A stretch of 11,517 nt of DNA from an uncultured Eubacteriales bacterium (lineage in GTDB: Bacteria > Bacillota > Clostridia > Christensenellales > CAG-138), in the NCBI GenBank assembly GCA_902768995.1, contig CACXNN010000030.1, positions 1 through 11,517 of the forward strand. Direction: 5' to 3'. Shown here piece after piece: positions 1 to 6,755 of this stretch (within the stretch, counting starts at the first letter, position 1; every line of letters begins with the position of its first letter). The translations under genes were made by a program, and so were the position numbers. A model generated the notes under the pieces. The model was not told where the DNA came from and made no database searches. It worked only from the letters and a program-made list of their open reading frames with translations.

Positions 1-1011
1 CTTGAACTTGCTCTCCTTCACGGGCTCGTCCTTCACGATCTTCCGGCTCAGGTTCTCATAGGTGGAGACGAGGGGCAGAAGGGCCAGGGCGCAGCCCAGA
101 TTGAAGATGGTGTTGGCGTTGGCGATAATGCTGGAGTTGACGGGCTTCTCCCAGAGGCTGTCCAGCAGACCCAGCCTGTGGACGATGGTCACGCCCAGCA
201 GCACCAGAACGGACTTGCTCAGGTTGTAGAGGATGTTCGTGATGGCCACCCGCTTGGGCTCCGCCTTGGCGCCGATGTAGATGACGATGGCCGTGGTCAC
301 GCAGTCGCCCAGGTAGATGCCCACGATGACCGCGTAGATGGCCTTAAAGGTGAGGAGCCCCGTGGCCGAGAAGGCCTGCAGAATGCCGATGGTGGCGGAG
401 GAGCTTTGGAGCATGAAGGCAACGCCCGCGCCGGTGATGTAGCCCAGGACGGGGCTTTCGCCAAGGCCGGAGAAAAGCTGCTCGATGAGGCCCGACTGGG
501 CCAGGTTGTTCACCGCGCCGGTCATGTTGAGAAGGCCGGAGAACAGGATGCCGAAGCCGATGGCGATGTTGCCCACGGACCGGGCGTTCTTGAAGAAGCT
601 CCCCATGATGAGCACGATGCCGACGATGAGGGCGATGGGGGCCAAGGTGGAGGGCTGGAAGAACCGAAGGACGCTAGTGCCCGAGGCGTCGATGTCCAGC
701 AAGCGGATGATCTGGCCCGTGACCGTGGTGCCCACGTTGGCGCCGATGATGATGCCTAGGCTCTGGTGCAGGGTCAGAATCCCCGCACCCACGAGGCCGG
801 CGGTGATGACGATGGTGGCGGTGGAGCTCTGGATGAGGGCGGTGACCAAAACCCCCAGGATGAAGGCCTTCAGGGGGTTGTCCGTCACCTTCCCCATGGC
901 GGCCTTCAGGGTGCCGGAGGAGTTTTCCTTCAGGGAGTCCCCCATGAGGCGCATGCCGTACAGGAACATGGCCAAGCCGCCCAGCAGGGAGATCACGTTG
1001 AAAATATCCAT
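1..1011 (-). CDS. Na+/phosphate cotransporter family protein (NptA-like), 3' end cut by window edge
   Basis: This is probably a sodium-coupled phosphate symporter of the cytoplasmic membrane (Na_Pi_cotrans family). The visible part is 337 residues, open at the left edge. It shows the family's inverted duplication: repeat 1 has QSSTAT at residues 61-66 followed by GANVGTT at 90-96, and repeat 2 has QSSSAT at 202-207 followed by GDCVTT at 235-240. Hydrophobic helices fill most of the sequence. Bacterial members are usually about 530-560 residues with a cytoplasmic PhoU-like C-terminal domain, so the missing part should be that domain; the last visible residues are charged and hydrophilic, consistent with its beginning. 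The start ATG at 1011 has GAGG about 8 bases upstream. It is transcribed alone, just downstream of another unit's terminator. Ion and substrate are inferred from the family; some members of this family are not proven phosphate carriers. Confidence 0.93.
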   Translation of the reverse strand, partial: MDIFNVISLLGGLAMFLYGMRLMGDSLKENSSGTLKAAMGKVTDNPLKAFILGVLVTALIQSSTATIVITAGLVGAGILTLHQSLGIIIGANVGTTVTGQIIRLLDIDASGTSVLRFFQPSTLAPIALIVGIVLIMGSFFKNARSVGNIAIGFGILFSGLLNMTGAVNNLAQSGLIEQLFSGLGESPVLGYITGAGVAFMLQSSSATIGILQAFSATGLLTFKAIYAVIVGIYLGDCVTTAIVIYIGAKAEPKRVAITNILYNLSKSVLVLLGVTIVHRLGLLDSLWEKPVNSSIIANANTIFNLGCALALLPLVSTYENLSRKIVKDEPVKESKFK

Positions 1012-1058
1012 ATGCAAAACCTCGATCGGTATCGGTATCCCAAAACTTTCCTAATATA

Positions 1059-1088
1059 ACCTTACTATGCCGCCTGTCCAGTTGTCAA
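1059..1088 (-). promoter_or_regulatory. Probable promoter of the Na/Pi cotransporter gene
   Basis: On the minus strand a perfect TTGACA (1088-1083) is followed 18 bases later by TAAGGT (1064-1059), with the AT-rich TATATT just beyond. It lies between the terminator at 1104-1130 and the start codon at 1011, giving a leader of about 40 bases. The -35 box is convincing, the -10 box is weak. The leader also holds a short tandem hexamer (GATACC twice, about 1027-1039) of unknown meaning. Confidence 0.5.
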
Positions 1089-1103
1089 GCAGAATCACCA
1101 CAT

Positions 1104-1130
1104 AAAAACGCGCATGGTCGCCCATGCGCG
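1104..1130 (-). terminator. Rho-independent terminator of the esterase/secreted-protein operon
   Basis: The 9-bp perfect arms CGCGCATGG (1109-1117) and CCATGCGCG (1122-1130) enclose a 4-base loop. On the minus strand the stem is followed directly by TTTTT (1108-1104). It lies 36 bases past the stop codon at 1166. A smaller GC-rich hairpin (GCGGC/GCCGC, about 1144-1156) sits between the stop codon and this stem. Confidence 0.85.
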
Positions 1131-1165
1131 GTAAGGACGTTTCGCGGCTGCGCCGCAAGGATCGG

Positions 1166-2881
1166 TTACTCCCAGGCCCAGCCGAAGAGGATGTAGTGCT
1201 TCACCCATTGCCAGGGGGTGTAGGTCACGGTGACGAGGCAGCTGGCCGTGGCGCGGCCGTCGGCGGAGGTGGCCAAAATGGTGGCCGTGCCGGGGCCGTG
1301 GGCCGCGATGCCGCCGTCGGGGAACACCTCCGCTACGGCGGGATCGGAGCTGGTGAAGGTCCAGGTGGGCTCCGTGGCGTCCGCGGGGGCGATGACAGCC
1401 GTCAGCCGGGCGGCATCCCCCACATGGAGGGCCAAGGCGTCGGCGCTGAGGGTCATCCCTTCCGCATGGATATAGGGCAGGGCCGGGATCTCCCGCCGCT
1501 CCAGCACCTCGCCGCAGGTTTGGCAGACCTTCTGCTCCTCCCCGGGCACGTTTACCTGGGCCGCCTGGGCCACGGTCCATTCCCCAGGCGTGTGGCCCAG
1601 GGCCGGGATGACCTCCGTGTACCGATCGTTGCAGTTGGCGCAGACGAAGACCTTCTCCCCGTTCTCGGTGCAGGTGGGGGCGGTGTCCGTCTCCTCATAG
1701 GCGTGGCCCGTGGCGGGGACGGGCTCCTTCTGCCTGTGGCCGCAGAGGGTGCAGGTGTAGGTGTTCTCCCCCGCCTCGGTGCAGGTGGGCTTGACGGTGA
1801 GCTCCGCCGCCCCGTACTGGTGGACCGGGGGCGTGTAGCTGTCCCGATAGCTGTAGCCGCAGGTCCCGCAGGTGTGGGTGGTGTAGCCCCAATGGGTGCA
1901 GTCGCCGGGGGTAAGGGAATCGGCGTACTGGGGCTCGTCGCACTTCTCCGGGGACAGGCGCGTGGGGGTCCGGGACTCGAATTTGGCGAAGTGGGCGGCG
2001 TACATCTTCTTGCGCTCGCAGGCCCGCTGGGTGTCCTCCCCGATGGTGGGGGAACAATAGGCCCGGCGGGAGGGAGTGATCTCGAAGAAGGAGAACTCTG
2101 TATCGGCGGTGGTGTTGTAGACATGGGATCGATAGCCGCTGCCCTTCACGTCCTTGAACATGCCGATGAGGCCGCCGTTGTGGCAGTAGCCGTAGACCTC
2201 GGAGAAGCCCCGGGTCTTCACGGTGCAGTCCTCGATCTGCCCGCTGCCGCAGGAATAGACGCCGCCGATGAACTCCTCGCAGAGGGCGTCCCTGTTGGTG
2301 TCGGTGAAGATGAGCTCCGCGTCCACGGTGCAGCCCGAAAACCTGCTCTCCCAGGAGAACCCGCAGAGGCCCCCCACCCCCGCGTTGATGGAGGTGAGGG
2401 TGAGATGGCTCCGGGTCTGGACGGCGCAGTCCGCGACGACGCTGTGCTCGGCGTACCCCGCCAGGGCCCCCAGGAAGCAGTGCTGGTCCGTGGTGACGTC
2501 GATGACGGCGTTGATCAGGTTCACCTCCCGGATCTCGGCGTCCTTCACCACGGAGAACAGGCCCCCGAAGACGGTGTCGTACTCCTTCCGGTTCCCGTCG
2601 TAGGTCATGGTCCTATCGGGGCCCGGGGCGGTGACGGTCAGGTTGTAGAGGGTGTGGCCGTGGCCGTTCAGCTTCCCGGAGAAGGCCAGAGGCACCCAAT
2701 CTTCGCCTCCCATGTCGATGTCGTCGGTGAGCTCGTAGGTCCCCGCCGGGTCCTCGGCGATGCGCAGCAGGCCCGCCCGGTCAGCGATGGCCACCGGGGC
2801 CCCTTCTTCCTCCCCGTGTACGGCCGGGCCGACGCCCAACAGCAGCAGGGCGCACAGCACGGCGGCAAAGAATCGTTTCAT
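1166..2881 (-). CDS. Secreted protein with beta-helix-like region, four Cys-x2-Cys repeats, Ig-like domain and aromatic C-terminal tail
   Basis: A 571-residue exported protein of unknown function. Residues 1-23 are a signal peptide (MKRFF, then a Leu/Ala-rich core, cut near AVHG). Residues 30-300 resemble GLUG-type right-handed beta-helix proteins: LTDDIDMGG, a GKLNGHGHTLYNLTV segment, then repeated GG(L/V) and NC/DC turns. Residues 330-465 hold four Cys-x2-Cys units (C338/C341, C377/C380, C414/C417, C453/C456), 37-39 residues apart, with PTCTE and (P)A(T/L)GH signatures between them; this kind of repeat occurs in many clostridial surface proteins. Residues 475-553 look like a bacterial Ig-like (BIG2) domain. 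The last 16 residues are aromatic (WQWVKHYILFGWAWE) and may be a retention signal. The start codon has AGGAG 7 bases upstream, inside the end of the esterase gene, so the two genes are probably co-translated. An adhesive or envelope role is inference only. Confidence 0.85.
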   Translation of the reverse strand: MKRFFAAVLCALLLLGVGPAVHGEEEGAPVAIADRAGLLRIAEDPAGTYELTDDIDMGGEDWVPLAFSGKLNGHGHTLYNLTVTAPGPDRTMTYDGNRKEYDTVFGGLFSVVKDAEIREVNLINAVIDVTTDQHCFLGALAGYAEHSVVADCAVQTRSHLTLTSINAGVGGLCGFSWESRFSGCTVDAELIFTDTNRDALCEEFIGGVYSCGSGQIEDCTVKTRGFSEVYGYCHNGGLIGMFKDVKGSGYRSHVYNTTADTEFSFFEITPSRRAYCSPTIGEDTQRACERKKMYAAHFAKFESRTPTRLSPEKCDEPQYADSLTPGDCTHWGYTTHTCGTCGYSYRDSYTPPVHQYGAAELTVKPTCTEAGENTYTCTLCGHRQKEPVPATGHAYEETDTAPTCTENGEKVFVCANCNDRYTEVIPALGHTPGEWTVAQAAQVNVPGEEQKVCQTCGEVLERREIPALPYIHAEGMTLSADALALHVGDAARLTAVIAPADATEPTWTFTSSDPAVAEVFPDGGIAAHGPGTATILATSADGRATASCLVTVTYTPWQWVKHYILFGWAWE

Positions 2882-2891
2882 ATCTCTCTCC

Positions 2892-4658
2892 TTATTCCCA
2901 GCCTTCCATTCGATCCATGATGGCGTAGAGGGCCAGATACTTTTCGTCGGTCATCTCCACCCTGTCCCCCAGCTCCAGCACCGTCTTGCTCTCCTCGTCG
3001 CTGGCCCAGGGGGGCAGCCCCGGCCCGTTGGGGTCCCCGGTTTGGGCGAAGTTCGTCACGTATCCCAGGATGGTCTTGGACAGGGCCCTATCGCCGTCGT
3101 CGAAGACCTTAGATACCGGCGGGATATTCCCGTAGAAATAGGGCAGCTCCCCGCTGTGCCAGGCCCCCAGGCGGCCGTTGTGCTTGCTGAAGTAGTATTC
3201 GTAGGCCGGGATGCCGTTCTGGGCGGCCAGCCGGTCCAGGCAGTGGTGGGGATAGTTGAAGAACACCGCCCCGTAGATCTGGGCCCAGTAGCTGTCGGCC
3301 TCCTCATCCGTGGCGGGGGCGTAGAGGGCCAGCACCTCGTCGGCATACTCCTTGAAGCTGGCCCGGATCTTCCCCTCGTAGTTCTTCAAATTGGCGTGGG
3401 CGAACATGATGAAGGGCCCGCTTTCCTCCGCGTTGTAGCCATGGAGGATGGCCGCCTCGTTGTGGACGCCCTTCCGGTAGGATTCGTAGGGGGTCTCCGT
3501 GAGGGCGTACCCGTCCACGGTCATGTGGTGCTGGGTGTAGGCCTCGTTGACGATCTGCTTGGCGGACAAAGCCCGCAGCTCCGCCGGGGTGCTCACATGG
3601 TAGCGGGCTTTCAGCTCCTGGCCCGATGTCAACGCCTCCTCGAAGCTCCGGAAGGAGTGAGGCGGCTTCACGCTGGCCACAGTGGAGCTCTCCAAGATGA
3701 CCCGCTGGAACAGGCCCTTAGCAAGCGGCGACGTGCAGAGGGCACTGACGCTGGCGGCCCCGGCGCTCTCCCCGGCCAGCGTCACGTTGTTCGGGTCCCC
3801 GCCGAAGGCGGAGACGTTGTCCCGGACCCATTCGAGGGCCTTGATCTGATCGAGAAGGCCGTAGTTGCCCGTGGTGCCGTGGGGGGATTCCGCGGCCAGG
3901 CCCTCGTCGGCCAGGTACCCGAACACCCCCAGCCGGTAGCCCAGGTTCACCACGATCACGCCCTCCTTGGCAAGGCCCGTGCCCGCGTAGTCCGCGTACC
4001 AGGGCTGGCCCGTCTGCAGGGTGCCCCCGTGGATGTAGACCAGCACCGGCAGGCCGCTGACCTGCCCGGCGGGCTTCCAAACGTTCACGTAGAGGCCGTC
4101 CTCGCTGACGGGCGGCACGTAGTTGTCCTTCAACGATATCTTATAGTCGTGGAAGCCGATGATCTGGGCCAGGCTGTTGTAGATGGGCAGATGGACCGGC
4201 TGCATGCACATGGGGGCGAAATGGTCCCCATCGAGGACGCCCTCCCAGGGCAGAGGGTCCTGGGGCTCCTTCCAGCGCAGATCCCCCACGGGGGGCTGGG
4301 CGTAGGGGATGCCGGCGTAGAGCTCCACGGCCCCGTCCGCGATAAGGACGCCCCGGACGGTCCCCTTCTCGATGGTCACGGGCTCCGTGTACACCGGGGC
4401 CTTCCCCTCGTAGGCGGGCACGGCCCTGGTGGGGGGCCAGGTCAAGAACAGGATCAGGGCGAAGGCGGCGAGATACCCCGCGTACCCCAGGAGCTTTCCA
4501 TACCACTTGCCGCCCTGGAGCACCTTGCTGAACAGCACCGCGAACCCCACCGTGGCGGCCACCAGCAGCGCAAAGCCCAGGAGCGTGTTCTTGTTCAGCT
4601 CCAGCACCGCCGCCATGACCAGGAACAGCAGCCCCGTCACGATCCCGAATCCGACCAT
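2892..4658 (-). CDS. Membrane-anchored type-B carboxylesterase (alpha/beta hydrolase)
   Basis: A 588-residue hydrolase of the carboxylesterase type B / cholinesterase-like family, cleaving ester bonds; the substrate is unknown. The catalytic domain runs from about residue 92 to 580. The nucleophile elbow GESAG puts Ser at 298, the oxyanion HGG is at 210-212, the acid is Glu411 or Glu412 (NAEESG), and the base is His501 (AWHSGELPYFYG). An EDGLYVNVW motif (186-194) is also typical. The N-terminus is unusual: three hydrophobic segments (about 1-18, 24-44, 55-73) precede the enzyme. Positive charges between segments 2 and 3 suggest that the catalytic domain faces outwards. Start: GGAGG (4666-4670) lies 7 bases before the ATG at 4658 but only 1 base before an in-frame ATG at 4664, so 4658 is preferred; starts farther upstream lie before the promoter. 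It is the first gene of an operon with the secreted protein 10 bases downstream. Confidence 0.9.
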   Translation of the reverse strand: MVGFGIVTGLLFLVMAAVLELNKNTLLGFALLVAATVGFAVLFSKVLQGGKWYGKLLGYAGYLAAFALILFLTWPPTRAVPAYEGKAPVYTEPVTIEKGTVRGVLIADGAVELYAGIPYAQPPVGDLRWKEPQDPLPWEGVLDGDHFAPMCMQPVHLPIYNSLAQIIGFHDYKISLKDNYVPPVSEDGLYVNVWKPAGQVSGLPVLVYIHGGTLQTGQPWYADYAGTGLAKEGVIVVNLGYRLGVFGYLADEGLAAESPHGTTGNYGLLDQIKALEWVRDNVSAFGGDPNNVTLAGESAGAASVSALCTSPLAKGLFQRVILESSTVASVKPPHSFRSFEEALTSGQELKARYHVSTPAELRALSAKQIVNEAYTQHHMTVDGYALTETPYESYRKGVHNEAAILHGYNAEESGPFIMFAHANLKNYEGKIRASFKEYADEVLALYAPATDEEADSYWAQIYGAVFFNYPHHCLDRLAAQNGIPAYEYYFSKHNGRLGAWHSGELPYFYGNIPPVSKVFDDGDRALSKTILGYVTNFAQTGDPNGPGLPPWASDEESKTVLELGDRVEMTDEKYLALYAIMDRMEGWE

Positions 4659-4686
4659 CTGCATACCTCCCCGCTTCTTTCCGTCC

Positions 4687-4715
4687 AGTATACCATCTCC
4701 CGCCCCAAAAGGGAA
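4687..4715 (-). promoter_or_regulatory. Probable promoter of the esterase/secreted-protein operon
   Basis: On the minus strand the -10 box TATACT (4692-4687) has TTCCCT (4715-4710) 17 bases upstream. The -10 is one base off consensus and the -35 is weak, which may mean an activator or low output. The predicted start site lies about 20 bases before the ATG at 4658. It is back-to-back with the peptidase T promoter. Confidence 0.6.
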
Positions 4716-4749
4716 CACCCGCCGGGGCAAAAGCCACGGGAAAACGGCG

Positions 4750-4778
4750 TTGAAAGGGAGGCGCCGGTTTGATATAAT
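4750..4778 (+). promoter_or_regulatory. Sigma-A-type promoter of the peptidase T gene
   Basis: TTGAAA (4750-4755), a 17-base spacer, and a perfect TATAAT (4773-4778). The predicted start site near 4785 leaves a leader of about 25 bases with the strong ribosome binding site AAGGAGG. This is among the strongest promoters in the window, so constitutive expression is likely. Confidence 0.85.
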
Positions 4779-4809
4779 CGAATACGACAGAGACAAAAAG
4801 GAGGCCCCT

Positions 4810-6060
4810 ATGGAGCGAACCATCTTTTATGAGCAGGTCCGGGACCGGCTGATCCGGTACGCCAGGGTGGACACCCAGTCCGCCCGGGTCAGCGACACCG
4901 TGCCCACCACGAAGAAGCAGTTCGACCTGGCGTACATGCTGCGGGACGAGCTCGTCGGGATCGGCGCGGCGGACGTGTGGCTGGATGAGGAGAAGTGTGT
5001 GGTCTATGGCCGGGTGCCCGCTACGGTGGAGGGCGGCAAAGCCTTCGGGCTGGTGACCCACATGGACACGGCCCCCGACGCCCCCGGCGCTAACTGCCGG
5101 CCTTGGGTACTGGAGAACTACGACGGCGGGGACATCTTGCTGAACGGGGAGAAGGGCATCGTCATGTCCCCCCGGGAGTTCCCGAACCTGAAGAACTACG
5201 TGGGCCAGGATCTGATCCTCACCGATGGCACCACCCTGCTGGGCGGCGACGACAAGGCCGCCATCGCCGTGGTCATGACCATGGCGGAACATCTGCTCCG
5301 GCACCCGGAGCTCCCCCACGGCCCCATCGCCCTCGCGTTCACCCCCGACGAGGAGGTGGGGGGCCTGGCGAAGGATTTGGACCTCGCTCGCTTCGGGGCC
5401 CAGGTGGCCTACACCCTGGACGGGGACTATCTGGGCTACTACGAGGACGAGACCTTCAACGCCTCCCACGCCACCGCCCTGTTCCGGGGCCGCAGCGTCC
5501 ACACGGGCACGGCCAAGGGGATCATGGTCAACGCCGGGGACCTGGCGGCGGAGTTCGTCTCCCTGCTGCCGCCTGGGGAGAAGCCCCAGTTCACCGAGGG
5601 CCGGGAGGGGTTCTTCCACCTGGTGTCCATCCGGGCCAACGTGGAGCTGGCCCAGGTGGACCTGATCGTCCGGGACCACGACGCGGGCGTCTTCGCCCGG
5701 CGGGAGCAGCTATTGCGGGATTTGGCCGCCCAAATGGCCCGGAAGTACGGCCCGGAGCGCGTCAGCCTCACCATCGCCCCCACCTATCGGAACATGAAGG
5801 AGGTCATCGACCAATACCCCTTCCTCATCGACAACCTGACCAAGGCCATCTCCCTGGCGGGGCTCACGCCCCGGTCCCTTCCCTTCCGGGGCGGCACGGA
5901 CGGGTCCGCCCTCTCCCACCGGGGGCTACCCTGCCCCAACCTGTCCGCCGGCTACGAGAACGCCCACGGCCGCTTCGAGTACGTCCCCATCCCCTCCATG
6001 GAGAAGAACGTGGAGATATTGCTGCATCTGGCTAAGTTGTTCGGGGAGATGGAAACATAA
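4810..6060 (+). CDS. pepT: Peptidase T (tripeptide aminopeptidase, M20 family)
   Basis: A 416-residue cytoplasmic dizinc aminopeptidase that removes the N-terminal residue of tripeptides in the last steps of peptide catabolism; PepT proteins are usually about 405-415 residues. The M20B metal site is complete: His84 and Asp86 in HMDTAP, bridging Asp147 in GGDDKA, Glu181 (general base) and Glu182 in TPDEEVGG, Asp204 in TLDGD, and His386 in ENAHGRFE. The dimerisation lid domain lies at roughly 210-330. The C-terminal signature is GGTDGSALSHRGLPCPN. The stretch GYENAHG differs slightly from the GGxNxHG of enterobacterial PepT, but all ligands are kept. AAGGAGG lies about 6 bases before the ATG. 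It is transcribed alone, divergent from the esterase operon and convergent with the zinc-ribbon gene. Nothing suggests inactivation. Confidence 0.95.
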   Translation: MERTIFYEQVRDRLIRYARVDTQSARVSDTVPTTKKQFDLAYMLRDELVGIGAADVWLDEEKCVVYGRVPATVEGGKAFGLVTHMDTAPDAPGANCRPWVLENYDGGDILLNGEKGIVMSPREFPNLKNYVGQDLILTDGTTLLGGDDKAAIAVVMTMAEHLLRHPELPHGPIALAFTPDEEVGGLAKDLDLARFGAQVAYTLDGDYLGYYEDETFNASHATALFRGRSVHTGTAKGIMVNAGDLAAEFVSLLPPGEKPQFTEGREGFFHLVSIRANVELAQVDLIVRDHDAGVFARREQLLRDLAAQMARKYGPERVSLTIAPTYRNMKEVIDQYPFLIDNLTKAISLAGLTPRSLPFRGGTDGSALSHRGLPCPNLSAGYENAHGRFEYVPIPSMEKNVEILLHLAKLFGEMET

Positions 6061-6074
6061 GGAAAGAAAGTCAT

Positions 6075-6112
6075 AAAAGAGGGCACGGTGATCGGATCGC
6101 CGTGCCCTCATT
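6075..6112. terminator. Bidirectional terminator between peptidase T and the convergent zinc-ribbon gene
   Basis: A 14-bp stem (6079-6092 with 6096-6109, one G-T pair) closes a 3-base loop. The core arms are GAGGGCACGG and CCGTGCCCTC. The plus strand continues ATTTTAC and the minus strand TTTTATGAC, so both readings have a short T tract. It sits between the peptidase T stop codon (6060) and the stop codon of the opposing gene (6113). Confidence 0.85.
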
Positions 6113-6727
6113 TTACTCCGAAATGATCCTAGGATCACGTGCCCAAGTCTTGAGCACGTCCAGGGCGGCCGCCTTGCTGCCCGCCTTGCCTTTCCCTCGA
6201 AGGGGCTTTTTCAGCTGCGCTTCGTTGTAATAGGTGTAGGAGCAGGAGTAGTGCTGCACATATCTGCTGTTGGGTATGACGTTCTCCACGGAAAGGGGCT
6301 TGTCCGTCTTCGGATACAACACCCATTCCGGGTCGATGGTCCCGTTGAACGCCTTAACCAGCAGGCTGCTCTGATCGTTGGGCTTCAAAGCCCTCACCAG
6401 GTCCAGGATGCCGCTGATGAGCAGCAATACCCCGGCGATCGCAACACCGAGGCCAAACTCGTCGGATATCCACAGGGTGACGCCCACAGCCGCCAGCAGC
6501 AGGGCCGCGCCTCCGCCGATCCGTTTCAAGGCGGCGGTCCTGGCTTTCACGCCCAGCTGCTTTCTGCACCGGTCGCATATGCCGATGCGGATCAGCGCCA
6601 GGGGCTCATAGGCGGTGGCCCCAGAATCGATGATGTCGCTGCCGCTTGTGTTCTCCCACTTGAGGATGCCGTAGAGCTCCCTGTGCTTCTCGTCCACTTT
6701 CCGACCGCATTTGAAACAAGTGTTCAT
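6113..6727 (-). CDS. Small membrane protein with N-terminal split zinc ribbon (function unknown)
   Basis: A 204-residue protein with no function I can assign. The N-terminus has CFKC (Cys4/Cys7) and CDRC (Cys51/Cys54), a probable four-cysteine zinc site with a 43-residue insert. Two hydrophobic segments follow (about 72-88 and 91-110), then a basic C-terminal part of about 90 residues, including a Lys/Gly-rich stretch near 172-184. The start at 6727 has AGGAGG about 6 bases upstream and follows the solenoid gene by 28 bases with no terminator or promoter seen, so the two genes form an operon. Its N-terminus resembles that of the protein at 8404: both have ATxYE followed by a Cys-x2-Cys-Arg and a Leu three residues later (CDRCRKQL here, CPSCRANL there), which suggests paralogy. 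Which side of the membrane the cysteines face is not clear. Confidence 0.8.
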   Translation of the reverse strand: MNTCFKCGRKVDEKHRELYGILKWENTSGSDIIDSGATAYEPLALIRIGICDRCRKQLGVKARTAALKRIGGGAALLLAAVGVTLWISDEFGLGVAIAGVLLLISGILDLVRALKPNDQSSLLVKAFNGTIDPEWVLYPKTDKPLSVENVIPNSRYVQHYSCSYTYYNEAQLKKPLRGKGKAGSKAAALDVLKTWARDPRIISE

Positions 6728-6755
6728 GCTCTCCTCCTGTTCTATAGATGCCCCT

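Noticed and set aside
178..1059. Plus-strand frames opposite the Na/Pi cotransporter
   Set aside because: The minus strand encodes the duplicated QSS(T/S)AT motifs of a known transporter; the plus-strand products are repetitive and lack start signals.
1124..2920. Long plus-strand frame opposite the secreted protein
   Set aside because: It is antisense to a gene with a signal peptide and repeats, covers that gene's terminator, and has Gly/Val-rich low-complexity content.
2760..4772. Long open frame on the plus strand opposite the esterase (670 codons)
   Set aside because: Antisense shadow of a GC-rich gene: low-complexity Gly/Val/Asp/His-rich product, no ribosome binding site, and the opposite strand has a full catalytic triad.
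4659..4823. Longer N-terminus for the esterase (starts at 4823 or 4664)
   Set aside because: 4823 lies beyond the promoter and inside the peptidase T gene; at 4664 the GGAGG is only 1 base away, against 7 bases for 4658.
4141..5679. Long open frame on the minus strand opposite peptidase T
   Set aside because: It spans two oppositely oriented real genes and their divergent promoters, and its product has no domain; it is a codon-bias shadow.
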